From Sphingosinicella terrae (lineage in GTDB: Bacteria; Pseudomonadota; Alphaproteobacteria; Sphingomonadales; Sphingomonadaceae), in assembly GCF_003347635.1 (NCBI RefSeq), contig NZ_QDFY01000015.1:1-64000 (forward strand): a stretch of DNA of 64,000 nt, read 5' to 3'. Positions 8,499-16,757 of the stretch are shown here, piece after piece. The notes under the pieces are model-generated. The model saw nothing but the letters and a program-made list of their open reading frames with translations. It did not search any database and was not told the origin of the DNA. Positions within the stretch are counted from its first letter, which is position 1. Each line of letters opens with the position of its first letter. The position numbers were made by a program, and so were the translations under genes.

Positions 8499-8735
8499 AT
8501 GGCGATCATCGTCCGACTCGACGTGATGCTGGCATTGCGCAAGGCCAAGTCGAAGGACCTCGCCGCCTATGTCGGGATCACCGAGACCAACCTGTCGCTG
8601 CTGAAATCCGGCCGGGTGAAGGGAATCAGGTTCGAGACGCTCGACCGGATCTGCCGCTTCCTCGATTGCCAGCCCGGCGACCTGCTGGTCTACGCCGAGG
8701 ACGAGGTCGAGGTCGAGCCGGGCTCGGCGGACTGA
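8499..8735 (+). CDS. Small Cro/C1-family (YozG-like) HTH regulator
   Basis: The 78-residue protein is essentially one helix-turn-helix domain: MLALRKAKSKDLAAYVGI and TETNLSLLKSGRVKGIRF form the HTH, and TLDRICRFLDCQPGDLLVY is the typical closing helix of XRE proteins partnered with DUF2975 membrane proteins. An acidic tail (EDEVEVE) ends the protein. The gap to the membrane protein gene is six bases, so the two probably form an operon in which the HTH protein binds its own promoter and the membrane protein modulates it. That regulatory relation is inference from gene pairing. Confidence 0.85.
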   Translation: MAIIVRLDVMLALRKAKSKDLAAYVGITETNLSLLKSGRVKGIRFETLDRICRFLDCQPGDLLVYAEDEVEVEPGSAD

Positions 8736-8749
8736 ACCCGGTCGGCGCG

Positions 8750-8780
8750 AAAACGGGCGGCGCGTGAGGGGCGCCGCCCG
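8750..8780 (-). terminator. Intrinsic terminator of the RTX gene
   Basis: On the minus strand a 10-bp GC stem (8771-8780 with 8754-8763) around a seven-base loop is followed by TTTT, about 45 bases after the stop of the RTX gene. The same hairpin sits just after the HTH gene and may act from both sides, but only the minus strand has the T run. Confidence 0.7.
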
Positions 8781-8824
8781 CTTACTGGATCGCGTACGCA
8801 TCCCGGCCTTGCCGGGAACCGCGG

Positions 8825-11542
8825 TCACTGGATGACGACGTTATCTCCGAAGCCGCCGTCGAGGACGTCGAGGCCGAGCCCGCCGATCAGGACGTCGTCG
8901 CCGAGCCCGCCGAACAGGAAGTCGTTCCCGGCGCCGCCGATCAGCACGTCATTGCCGTCGCCGCCATCGGCCTGGAAGGCGGCGCTCACGTCGGCGCCGG
9001 AGCCCTCGACGACATCGTCCCCGCCAAGGGTGTTGATGATGAGGCGATCGATCCCCGCCTCGAAGCCGGCGATGTTGACCGTCGCCGCGAGACCCAGCAC
9101 CGAGAGCCCGCCATCGCCGCCGACCACCAGCACCACATCGTCCCCGTCGGTGGCGTTGATGATGATCGTGTCGACGGCGCCGTCGCCCGTTCCGCCCGGC
9201 CCGGCGAGATTGATGTTGACCTCGGTGACGTCGGTGCCGCTGAGATCGCCTACATTGATCGTATCGGCACCGCCCAAAGCGTTGAAATCGATCGATTCCA
9301 TGTCGTTGAGGTCCATGACGACATTGGCGATGTTGCGATCGAACAGCACCCGCCCGCCATTGGCCGAGATGGTGATGATCTCACCGGCGTTGGAACCGTT
9401 GAACGTCATCGTGTCGAAGCCCGACTGCCCCTCGAGCACGTCATTGTCGTCGCCCGGGTTCCAGGCGAAATCGTCGTCGCCGTCACCCATGAAGGCGACA
9501 TCGTCGCCGTCCCCGCCGTTAAAGAGATCGTCCCCTTCGGAACCGAGCAGGACGTCGTTGCCGAGCCCGCCGTTCATCGTCAGCTGGATCCCGTCGGCCT
9601 CGAGGCTGGTAGCATCGATGAGGTCGTTGCCGCCCAGGCCGTTGATGGTCAGCCGGTCATTGGCCTGCTCCTGGTGGAATATCCCCACCTGGGCGCTCAG
9701 GCCGAAGACGGTGATCCCGCCCGCGTCACCTGTAACCTCGACGATGTCCGCGCCTTGGGTCCCATTGCTGGTGATCGTGTCCGCAGCACCATCGCCGCCA
9801 CCGTTGGGACCGCGTAGATCGATGCCGATGTTGGTGACGTCGGTGCCGGAAAGATCGCCGATGACGATGTTGTCCGCACCGCCGAGCGCGCGATACTCCA
9901 ACTTCTCCACGTCGTTGAGGTCCATGGTAACATTGGCGACGTCGCGCAGGAACAGGGTGCGTCCGCCGTTGGCGACGATGTTGATGTTCTCCGCCCCATT
10001 CGAGCCGAAGAAGAGCAGCGTGTCGGTGCCCTCCTGGCCCTCGACGGTATCGTTGCCGTCGCCCGGATCCCATTGGAAGATGTCGTCGCCGGCGCCGAGG
10101 AAGGCGACGTCATTGCCGTTGTCGCCGAAGACGAAGTCGTTGCCGGAGCCTCCGAGGAGGGTATCCGCGCCCTGACTGCCGAGCAGGGTGTCGTCGCCGG
10201 CGCCGCCGTCCAGCGTCAGCTTGATCACGCCGGCGGGCATGGTGGTGGCGGTGATCCCGTCATTGCCGCCGAGGCCGTTGATGACGAGCGAATCGTTGGC
10301 CCCTTCGGATCCACTGATGTCGATCCGGGTCGCCAGACCGAGCACCGAGACGTTCGTCCCCGATCCGAAGACGTCGATGATGTCGCCGCCATTGGTGGCA
10401 TTGGCGATCACCGTGTCGGCCGCGGCGTCGCCGGCGCTGCCGCCGAGGGTTCCGGACAGCCGCACCTCAACCTTGGTCACGTCGGTTCCGGACATGTCGT
10501 TGACGGTGACGGTGTCGGCAGCGCCGAGGGCGTTGACCTCGACCGTCTCCAGATCGTCCAGGTCCATGACGATGTTGCCGAGATTGCGGGTGAAGAGCGC
10601 CCGGCCGCCATTGGCGGAGAGCGCGAACTGCTCGGCTCCGGCGCTGCCATTGAACCGCAACCGGTCGTCGCCGGCTTGGCCTTCCACGGTGTCGCTGCCG
10701 TCGCCCGGGTCCCATTGGAAGACGTCGTCGCCGGCACCGAGGAGCGCGACGTCATTGCCTTGCTGGCCATCGATGAAGTCGTTGCCTTCCCCGCCGATAA
10801 GGAGGTCCTGCCCGTTGCTGCCGAGGATGGTGTCGTCGCCGGCGCCGCCGTCGACGGTCACGCCGATCAAAGCGGCGAGATTCCCGGTCGCCGAGAATCG
10901 GTCATTGCCGCCGTTCATGTTGACGACGATCTTTTCCATCGTGCCCATGTCGAGCGCGAAAGGCGCCGGATCGAGCCGATCGAAGCGCGTGCGGCTGCCA
11001 TTGGCGGTCAGGGTGAAGACCTCGGCACCGCCGCCACCATTGACCACGGTCGTGTCGGTGCCGGCGCCGCCCTCGTACAGGTCGGTATCGTCGCCGGGAT
11101 TCCAGATGAAGCGGTCGTTTCCGCTTTCGCCGAAGACCTGATCGTCGGCATCGCCCCCGGTCAGCTCGTCGTCTCCGGCCCCGCCGAACAGCTGATCGTT
11201 CCCGCCTTTGCCGAGGAGCTTGTCGTTACCTGCCTGGCCGAACAGCTGGTCGTTGCCCGATCCGCTGGTCAACGTGTCGTTGCCGGTGCCGCCGAACAGC
11301 ACGGCCCGCATCAGAGCGCCATTGGTCTCATCGAGCGTGATCACATCGTCGCCGCCTTGGCCGAAGGCCTGGATGAAGGCGGTGTTCGCGACGGTCGGCG
11401 TGCCGCCCAGGATGTTGACGGCGCCGCCATTGACGCGGAGCTTGCCTGCGGCGTCGCGGCTGAAGGTGATGTTATTGCCAAGATTGTCCCCGAACGTGCT
11501 CAATATGCCTGCACTCGGGAGAAAGGTTGCGGTAACAGCCAT
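8825..11542 (-). CDS. RTX-type calcium-binding repeat protein, probably secreted by a type I system
   Basis: The 905-residue acidic protein is filled with RTX nonapeptides of the GGxGxDxLxGG type, densest near residues 85-140 and in the last 50 residues. Between them are long units of roughly 205 residues, each opening with a DxFxWxPGD block, then ANGGR-LF, MDLND, SGTDVT, SVLGLA and INGLGGND blocks. Four FxWxPGD blocks are seen; the first unit is shorter. Such proteins fold on calcium outside the cell and are exported by type I systems through a C-terminal signal; here the end is GDNVVIQ and there is no Sec signal. I chose the ATG giving MAVTATFLPSAG, preceded by GAGGAGA. The frame runs upstream to 11941 without a plausible start. 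No transporter genes lie nearby. Confidence 0.88.
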   Translation of the reverse strand: MAVTATFLPSAGILSTFGDNLGNNITFSRDAAGKLRVNGGAVNILGGTPTVANTAFIQAFGQGGDDVITLDETNGALMRAVLFGGTGNDTLTSGSGNDQLFGQAGNDKLLGKGGNDQLFGGAGDDELTGGDADDQVFGESGNDRFIWNPGDDTDLYEGGAGTDTTVVNGGGGAEVFTLTANGSRTRFDRLDPAPFALDMGTMEKIVVNMNGGNDRFSATGNLAALIGVTVDGGAGDDTILGSNGQDLLIGGEGNDFIDGQQGNDVALLGAGDDVFQWDPGDGSDTVEGQAGDDRLRFNGSAGAEQFALSANGGRALFTRNLGNIVMDLDDLETVEVNALGAADTVTVNDMSGTDVTKVEVRLSGTLGGSAGDAAADTVIANATNGGDIIDVFGSGTNVSVLGLATRIDISGSEGANDSLVINGLGGNDGITATTMPAGVIKLTLDGGAGDDTLLGSQGADTLLGGSGNDFVFGDNGNDVAFLGAGDDIFQWDPGDGNDTVEGQEGTDTLLFFGSNGAENINIVANGGRTLFLRDVANVTMDLNDVEKLEYRALGGADNIVIGDLSGTDVTNIGIDLRGPNGGGDGAADTITSNGTQGADIVEVTGDAGGITVFGLSAQVGIFHQEQANDRLTINGLGGNDLIDATSLEADGIQLTMNGGLGNDVLLGSEGDDLFNGGDGDDVAFMGDGDDDFAWNPGDDNDVLEGQSGFDTMTFNGSNAGEIITISANGGRVLFDRNIANVVMDLNDMESIDFNALGGADTINVGDLSGTDVTEVNINLAGPGGTGDGAVDTIIINATDGDDVVLVVGGDGGLSVLGLAATVNIAGFEAGIDRLIINTLGGDDVVEGSGADVSAAFQADGGDGNDVLIGGAGNDFLFGGLGDDVLIGGLGLDVLDGGFGDNVVIQ

Positions 11543-11770
11543 TGAAACGTCTCCTCGCGCTCGTGGCGGCCTGAAGCCGGCCCCGGCGCCTCCTTGTTGG
11601 TCCCCCGTATTCGAAGACGGGGCCGCCGCCGGCTGACGCGGCGGCTGATCCCGGGCCGACGCGCTGGGCGGCGACGGCCCCGATCTCTGCGCAGGAGGTG
11701 ACGCGGCGATGCCGCGGCAGGGAGAATGATGTTTCAATTGTGTCGGCCGAGGATGCGGCGGCGGCGGACG

Positions 11771-11802
11771 AAAAAAGGGCCGCCCCGGCGGGACGGCCCT
11801 TT
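11771..11802 (-). terminator. Intrinsic terminator after rplQ
   Basis: On the minus strand the sequence AAAGGGCCG pairs with CGGCCCTTT around a GC-rich loop, and the T run continues to six. It lies about 25 bases after the rplQ stop and is a textbook rho-independent terminator. Confidence 0.85.
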
Positions 11803-11825
11803 CTAAACGTCCGGGGGAGGCGCCG

Positions 11826-12248
11826 TCAGGCGGCGGCTTCCATCTCCTCGTCGCCCATAACGGGCCCGCTGTCCTGGCCCTTGGCGTCGGGATCGCGGTC
11901 GACCAGCTCGATGATGCCCATCGGAGCGGCATCGCTGGCACGGATGCCGGCCTTGATCACCCGGGTATATCCACCGTTACGATCGGCGTAGCGCGGCGCC
12001 AGCACGTCGAACAGCTTGGTGAGCTGCGCGTCGTCGAGCAACCGGGAATGGGCAAGGCGCCGGTTCGAGAGGCCGCCCTTCTTGGCCAAGGTGATCAGCT
12101 TCTCGACATAGGGCCGAAGCTCCTTAGCCTTGGGAAGCGTGGTCGTGATCTGCTCGTGCTTGATCAGCGCGGCGGCCATGTTCCGGAACATGGCAAGGCG
12201 ATGGCTGGAGGTGCGGCCGAGCTTACGGCCGCCGACGCGGTGACGCAT
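11826..12248 (-). CDS. rplQ: 50S ribosomal protein L17
   Basis: The 140-residue protein begins [17 protein letters not shown], the universal L17 N terminus, with [17 protein letters not shown] and [11 protein letters not shown] blocks following. It binds 23S rRNA domain III. Bacterial L17 is usually 116-130 residues; here an acidic tail ([12 protein letters not shown]... EEMEAAA) is added. It normally follows rpoA directly, but here about 1.3 kb containing an oppositely oriented peptidase gene and the rpoA terminator intervene, so rplQ must have its own promoter. The upstream frame to 12305 is not part of the protein. Confidence 0.97.
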   Translation of the reverse strand: MRHRVGGRKLGRTSSHRLAMFRNMAAALIKHEQITTTLPKAKELRPYVEKLITLAKKGGLSNRRLAHSRLLDDAQLTKLFDVLAPRYADRNGGYTRVIKAGIRASDAAPMGIIELVDRDPDAKGQDSGPVMGDEEMEAAA

Positions 12249-12331
12249 GTCTTCTTCCTTCGTTCGTCCCGGAGCCGAATGAGGTACCCCGGGCCAGGCC
12301 GTCATATGGGGGACGGCCCCGACCCCATGAG

Positions 12332-12354
12332 AAAAGGCGGACCAGCGGCCCGCC
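12332..12354 (-). terminator. Attenuator-like hairpin in the rplQ leader
   Basis: Reading the minus strand, GGCGGGCC pairs with GGTCCGCC (one G-U pair) around a GCT loop and is followed at once by TTTT. It lies between the candidate rplQ promoter and the rplQ start. The geometry is that of an intrinsic terminator, so it could attenuate rplQ or be a leftover of an ancestral arrangement. Function not shown. Confidence 0.5.
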
Positions 12355-12364
12355 CGTGCGCGAT

Positions 12365-12393
12365 CCCAAAGCGCAAGAGCGGCGAAAAGTCAA
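12365..12393 (-). promoter_or_regulatory. Candidate rplQ promoter
   Basis: The minus strand has TTGACT, a 17-base spacer and TTTGGG (the last a poor -10). Position and the need for a separate rplQ promoter favour it; the -10 does not. Confidence 0.35.
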
Positions 12394-12634
12394 CCTGAAC
12401 CTTCACCGCAACCGCGTCGCGCCGCAGCCGAAGTCACCGATTGTAAAGGCGGATTGCGCAATGTGAAGAAGTTGTTAACCATCCTTCGCTATCGAGACTC
12501 GTCCGGGGGGGCGGCTCTCTGCAAGCCGGGAATGATGCTGCGGCCCTTCAACGGGCGCGGCGATCCGCGGGTTCAGGCACCCGCTTCGTCCCGCTCGCTG
12601 CGCACGCTCCCGGACGGCATCGAGGGAGCTCGGG

Positions 12635-13381
12635 GTGGGAATTCGTCTGCTGATTTCATGTCTTTCGCTGCTGATCGGCGGCGTGCCGGCAATGGCGGCG
12701 CCTTCCGATCTGCCCCTCGTCGCAGTGATCGACAGCGGCATCGGCCGGACGAGCGAGCTCGCACCCCTCCTCGTCGGCGAATATGACATGGCCTCGTCCC
12801 GGGCTCGGCCCGCTTTCCATCCGCGCTACGACCATGGCACCATGGTGGCGACCATCCTCGCGCGATCGCTGATGCGCCAGGTTCGGATCGTCTCGCTCAG
12901 GATCGACGATCCGGCCGGTTGCCCAGAGCAGATCAGCCCACCTTGTCAGCAGGATCCAGTCCGGGTGGCGCGCGCCATCCGGCAGGCGGCACGGCTGCGA
13001 GTCGATGCGATCAACATCTCCCTCACCTTGTCCGACGATCCGCGCATCGTGAACGCGATCAGGGATGCGGCGCAGGCCGGCATCACCGTCACCCTCGCCG
13101 CCGGCAATGACGGCCTCGACCATCCCAGCAATCTGACCCTGGCGCGCGAAGCCTTTCCCTATGCCGTTCTGGTCGGCGCGCTCGACGCGACCGGGACTCC
13201 ATGGGCGGGCACGAACCGCCCCGAAGCGGGCATGACCGGCTATCATTATGCTTGGCAGCTGGGCGTCGATGTGCCGACCGCCATGGCCGACGGCGCCCCG
13301 GCGGTCGCCACCGGAACCTCCTTCGCCACGCCGATCGAGACGGCGCGCCTGGTCCGGCAACGGCAGGATAGAGGCTCCTGA
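12635..13381 (+). CDS. Secreted S8 (subtilisin-like) serine peptidase
   Basis: The 248-residue protein starts at a GTG behind GAGGGAG and has a signal peptide (LLISCLSLLIGGVPAMAAP). All subtilase catalytic blocks are present: Asp in AVIDSGIG, His in DHGTMVATI, the oxyanion Asn in AAGNDG, and Ser in GTSFATP. The domain is minimal, without propeptide or C-terminal extension. A Cys pair sits in a CPEQ...PPCQQD insertion. It lies alone on the plus strand between rpoA and rplQ, genes that are nearly always adjacent, so it looks like an insertion into the ribosomal cluster. Codon use is as GC-rich as its neighbours. Confidence 0.88.
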   Translation: MGIRLLISCLSLLIGGVPAMAAPSDLPLVAVIDSGIGRTSELAPLLVGEYDMASSRARPAFHPRYDHGTMVATILARSLMRQVRIVSLRIDDPAGCPEQISPPCQQDPVRVARAIRQAARLRVDAINISLTLSDDPRIVNAIRDAAQAGITVTLAAGNDGLDHPSNLTLAREAFPYAVLVGALDATGTPWAGTNRPEAGMTGYHYAWQLGVDVPTAMADGAPAVATGTSFATPIETARLVRQRQDRGS

Positions 13382-13521
13382 CGCGCTCCTCGGCCGGTGC
13401 ACCGTCGCGCGCACCGCCCTGACCTCAGCCTCCGCGTCTTCGCGCGAGGTTCAGAAGCGCCGCTGCCCAGGAATAGCGCTGGACGCGCACGCGGAGCCCG
13501 GGGCGGCTATTCCCTCAGCTG

Positions 13522-13549
13522 AAAAAAAAGGGCCGCCCGGAGGCGGCCC
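13522..13549 (-). terminator. Intrinsic terminator after rpoA
   Basis: On the minus strand GGGCCGCC pairs with GGCGGCCC around a four-base loop and is followed by eight T residues, about 25 bases after the rpoA stop. It closes the rpsM-rpsK-rpoA unit before it can reach rplQ. Confidence 0.9.
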
Positions 13550-13575
13550 CTTCATACGTTTCGCTTTGAGGCGGC

Positions 13576-14637
13576 TCAGCCCAGCAGTTCCTGCTCGAGC
13601 TTCTTCGCCATCTCCTCGATATTCTCCGGCGGCCAGCCGGGGATATCCATGCCGAGTCGCAGGCCCATCGAGGCGAGAACTTCCTTGATCTCGTTCAGCG
13701 ACTTGCGGCCGAAGTTCGGAGTGCGAAGCATCTCCGCCTCGGTCTTCTGGACGAGGTCGCCGATATAGATGATGTTGTCGTTCTTGAGGCAGTTGGCGCT
13801 GCGCACCGACAGCTCGAGCTCGTCCACCTTCTTGAGCAGGTAGCGGTTGAGCTGATTGGCATCCGCCTCGGTCTCGACCGCGGCGACGGCGACGCCCGTG
13901 GGCATGCTCGTCATCGGGCCCATGCCCTCGTCGAAATGGACGAAGAGCTGGAGCTGGTCCTGGAGGATGCGCGCGGCATAAGCGAGCGCGTCGTCCGGCG
14001 ACACCGTGCCGTCCGTCTCGACGGTCAGCGTGAGCTTGTCATAGTCGAGCTCCTGGCCGACGCGGGTATTCTCGACCTTGTAGCTGACCTGGCGGACCGG
14101 CGAGTAGAGCGCGTCGACCGGAATGAGGCCGATGGGCGCGTCGATCGGCCGATTGGCGGCGGCGGCGACATAGCCCTTCCCGGTCTCGGCGGTCAGCTCC
14201 ATGTTGAGCGTCGCACCCTCGTCGAGATGGCAGATGACCAGATCGGGGTTCATCACCTCGATGTCGCCGGTCGTGGCGATCTGGCCGGCGGTCACTTCGC
14301 CGGGCCCGGTCGCGGAAAGCTGGAGCCGCTTCGGCCCCTCGCCTTCCATCTTCAGCGCGATTTGCTTCACGTTGAGGACGATGTCGGTGACGTCCTCGCG
14401 GACGCCGGCGAGGCTCGAGAATTCGTGGAGCACGCCTTCGATCTTGATCGAAGTGACGGCGGCACCCTGGAGCGAGGAGAGAAGCACGCGGCGCAGCGAG
14501 TTGCCGAGCGTGAGGCCGAAGCCACGCTCTAGCGGCTCGGCCACGAAGGTCGCCTTGCGCCGGCTGTCGCCGGTCGGCTTCTTCTCGAGCGCGTTGGGCT
14601 TCTTCATTTCCTGCCAGTTCTTTGCGTTGACGGCCAT
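13576..14637 (-). CDS. rpoA: DNA-directed RNA polymerase alpha subunit
   Basis: The 353-residue protein shows the N-terminal dimerisation domain ([20 protein letters not shown], then [17 protein letters not shown]) and the C-terminal DNA- and activator-binding domain ([19 protein letters not shown], then [18 protein letters not shown]). It assembles the core polymerase. Length is slightly above the usual 330-340. It follows rpsK by 76 bases. A strong terminator follows, and the usual downstream rplQ has been displaced. Confidence 0.98.
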   Translation of the reverse strand: MAVNAKNWQEMKKPNALEKKPTGDSRRKATFVAEPLERGFGLTLGNSLRRVLLSSLQGAAVTSIKIEGVLHEFSSLAGVREDVTDIVLNVKQIALKMEGEGPKRLQLSATGPGEVTAGQIATTGDIEVMNPDLVICHLDEGATLNMELTAETGKGYVAAAANRPIDAPIGLIPVDALYSPVRQVSYKVENTRVGQELDYDKLTLTVETDGTVSPDDALAYAARILQDQLQLFVHFDEGMGPMTSMPTGVAVAAVETEADANQLNRYLLKKVDELELSVRSANCLKNDNIIYIGDLVQKTEAEMLRTPNFGRKSLNEIKEVLASMGLRLGMDIPGWPPENIEEMAKKLEQELLG

Positions 14638-14713
14638 GGTCTTCCCTTGGACTTGGGCGGGAATTCCGCCTTTGAAACTCGGGCGAGGGGCCGCCGGACG
14701 GCCCCCCGCGAAA

Positions 14714-15103
14714 TCAGACGCGGCGGCGCTTGGAAGGACGCACGCCGTTGTGCGGGATCGGCGTCACGTCGCGGATGGAGGTGATGGTGAAGCCCACCGC
14801 CTGCAGCGCCCGCAGCGCGCTCTCGCGGCCCGATCCGGGGCCCTTCACCTCGACCTCGAGGGTGCGGACGCCATGCTCCGCCGCCTTGCGGCCGGCATCC
14901 TCGGCGGCCACCTGGGCGGCATAAGGCGTCGACTTGCGCGAGCCCTTGAAGCCCATCATGCCGGCGCTCGACCAGGCGATCGCATTGCCCTGGGCATCGG
15001 TGATGGTGATCATCGTGTTGTTGAAGCTGGCGTTCACGTGAGCGACGCCGGCGGTGATGTTCTTGCGCTCGCGCCGCCTGAGGCGCTGAGGTTCGCGTGC
15101 CAT
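14714..15103 (-). CDS. rpsK: 30S ribosomal protein S11
   Basis: The 129-residue protein has the S11 blocks [33 protein letters not shown] and the C-terminal [19 protein letters not shown], normal for bacteria. It sits in the platform of the small subunit. It lies between rpsM (72 bases upstream) and rpoA. Confidence 0.98.
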   Translation of the reverse strand: MAREPQRLRRRERKNITAGVAHVNASFNNTMITITDAQGNAIAWSSAGMMGFKGSRKSTPYAAQVAAEDAGRKAAEHGVRTLEVEVKGPGSGRESALRALQAVGFTITSIRDVTPIPHNGVRPSKRRRV

Positions 15104-15175
15104 ATCGAGACTACCTTGATCCAGAAATCTGCAAAAGAGATCGCGCGGAAGCGATCCGGCCTCTGAGGGGCCGGA

Positions 15176-15544
15176 TTACTTCTTCTTGCCGGCGATCGGC
15201 TTGGCCTTGCCCTTGCGGGTGCGCGCATTGGTATGCGTGCGCTGTCCGCGGACGGGCAGGCCCTTGCGATGGCGCAGGCCGCGATAGCAGGCCAGATCCA
15301 TCAGCCGCTTGATGTTCATCGCCGTCTGGCGGCGGAGGTCGCCCTCCACCGTGTGCTCGGCGTCGATCGTCTCGCGCAGATGAAGGACCTCCTGGTCGGT
15401 GAGGTCCTGGACCCGGCGCTCGGGCGGAATGTTGAGCTTGGCGGCGATCTCTTTCGCCTTGGTGCGGCCGATGCCGTGGATGTAGGTAAGCGCGATTTCG
15501 ACGCGCTTGTTCGTCGGGATGTTGACGCCCGCAATACGTGCCAT
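15176..15544 (-). CDS. rpsM: 30S ribosomal protein S13
   Basis: The 122-residue protein begins [20 protein letters not shown] and ends with the basic [23 protein letters not shown] region that contacts tRNA and 16S rRNA in the head of the small subunit. It is the first gene of the transcribed unit rpsM-rpsK-rpoA. Its normal upstream neighbours, adk and secY, are about 9 kb away, with the RNA repair genes in between. Confidence 0.98.
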   Translation of the reverse strand: MARIAGVNIPTNKRVEIALTYIHGIGRTKAKEIAAKLNIPPERRVQDLTDQEVLHLRETIDAEHTVEGDLRRQTAMNIKRLMDLACYRGLRHRKGLPVRGQRTHTNARTRKGKAKPIAGKKK

Positions 15545-15675
15545 AGGGTTTGATTCTCCTGCTCCACAGGACGGCTGGCAACCGCCCTATCTCAGCGCTT
15601 TGATCGCCCGCCAAACAGGCAAAGCCGACGCGCGCGCGAAGGCGCCGCCGGACGACCGGTTAGCGGGATAGGGGT

Positions 15676-15704
15676 CAGATAGGATTTCGGGCGAGCGCTG
15701 TCAA
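15676..15704 (-). promoter_or_regulatory. Sigma-70-type promoter for rpsM-rpsK-rpoA
   Basis: The minus strand carries a perfect TTGACA, a 17-base spacer and TATCTG. The -35 overlaps the rtcA stop codon. It gives the alpha operon its own constitutive promoter despite the insertion upstream. I see no terminator between rtcA and this promoter. Confidence 0.7.
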
Positions 15705-16726
15705 CCGCTGCGCACGGCGACGAGGTGGCAGCCATCGTCCCTCTCCGAGAAGGCGATGCCGACGCCGAGGAAGCGCTCGATCACCGCCGCCGCCGTGCGG
15801 CAATGAAGCGAAGGCTTTACCGTGGTGAAGGACCCGCCCCCGGCGAGCGCCAGCGGCAGCAACAGCTGGTCGGCAAGATAGGGGCCGACCGCCGCCTTCG
15901 ACTCCAGGAACCCGCGCATCCGCTTCGCCGCCTGCTCGGCGACCCGTTCGGCCGACACGCCGATGCGGCCGAAGCCGGCAACGACCTCGGTGACTTGGTC
16001 GAACGCCGCCTCGAGCAGCAGCACGTTGCCGGGACCGACGCGCTCCGGAAGCTGGTCGATCCGCCGCGCCTCCTCAGGCCATCCGAGCACCTCGCTTACC
16101 GTCGCGAGCTCGCGGGCGGCGATCTCCCCCGGCAGCGCGGCGATCAGCACGCGCGCCTCCGTCCGGCGCAGCAGCCCGCGGTCGAGCAGCTCGAGCCCGT
16201 CCAACTGCGCCGCCCCAGGGCGGACCTCCACCGCCATGCATCCGCCGCCGGCCGGGTAGAAGCCCGGCCGCTCGAGGCGCGCCTCGACGTCCGCCCCCAT
16301 CCGCCGCAGCAGCGGCAGGAATACTCGTTCGAGGAACTCGAACGGCGGCGCGCTGGGATTGTGGGTGCCGCCGGACAGGACCAGCCGCGACGGCCGATCA
16401 GCCAGCAGCAGGGCCGGGAGCACCGTCTGCAGGACGAGAGTGGCGCTGCCGGCCGTGCCGACGGCGAATTCATGCTCGCCCGGCGCGATCTTGCCCGGGG
16501 TGAAGTGGAGCTCCGCCGCGCCCACGGCAAGCTCTCCGCATTCGGCGCCGCCGATCGCGCAGGCGGCCTCGATTGCGGTCACGTGCTGACGCATCAGTCC
16601 CGGCCGCTGCCGGCCGGCGCGGATCTTCTCGATCCGGAACGGCTGCCCCGTCACGATGGAGAGCGCCAGCGCGGTGCGCAGCACCTGCCCCCCGCCCTCC
16701 CCTTCGGAGCCGTCGATGATGATCAT
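15701..16726 (-). CDS. rtcA: RNA 3'-terminal phosphate cyclase
   Basis: The 341-residue protein starts MIIIDGSEGEGGGQVLRTAL, the RtcA signature, with AGRQRPGLMRQHV and FYPAGGG blocks and a C-terminal LHCRTAAAVIERFLG that should carry the adenylylated His of the family. RtcA uses ATP to convert RNA 3'-phosphates to 2',3'-cyclic phosphates, the ends used by the RtcB ligase. Length matches the 338-343 residues of known RtcA. It is the last gene of the rsr-Y RNA-rtcB-rtcA unit, 31 bases after rtcB, and its stop codon overlaps the -35 box for rpsM. Confidence 0.96.
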   Translation of the reverse strand: MIIIDGSEGEGGGQVLRTALALSIVTGQPFRIEKIRAGRQRPGLMRQHVTAIEAACAIGGAECGELAVGAAELHFTPGKIAPGEHEFAVGTAGSATLVLQTVLPALLLADRPSRLVLSGGTHNPSAPPFEFLERVFLPLLRRMGADVEARLERPGFYPAGGGCMAVEVRPGAAQLDGLELLDRGLLRRTEARVLIAALPGEIAARELATVSEVLGWPEEARRIDQLPERVGPGNVLLLEAAFDQVTEVVAGFGRIGVSAERVAEQAAKRMRGFLESKAAVGPYLADQLLLPLALAGGGSFTTVKPSLHCRTAAAVIERFLGVGIAFSERDDGCHLVAVRSG

Positions 16727-16757
16727 TGATGCTTCTCCGATGGCGGCGAGAAGGGGC

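Larger units (their letters stand above)
12249..12634. other. Divergent intergenic region between rplQ and the S8 peptidase
   Basis: This 386-base stretch has no convincing gene. On the minus strand it holds a candidate rplQ promoter and a hairpin plus T run in the rplQ leader (both listed separately). On the plus strand there is an AT-richer patch (GAAGAAGTTGTTAACC, about 12465-12480) that could belong to the peptidase promoter. Confidence 0.5.

Noticed and set aside
11543-11941. Upstream extension of the RTX reading frame to 11941
   Set aside because: The added residues are Pro/Arg-rich shadow sequence and overlap the rplQ end and terminator; the ATG at 11542 has a good ribosome site.
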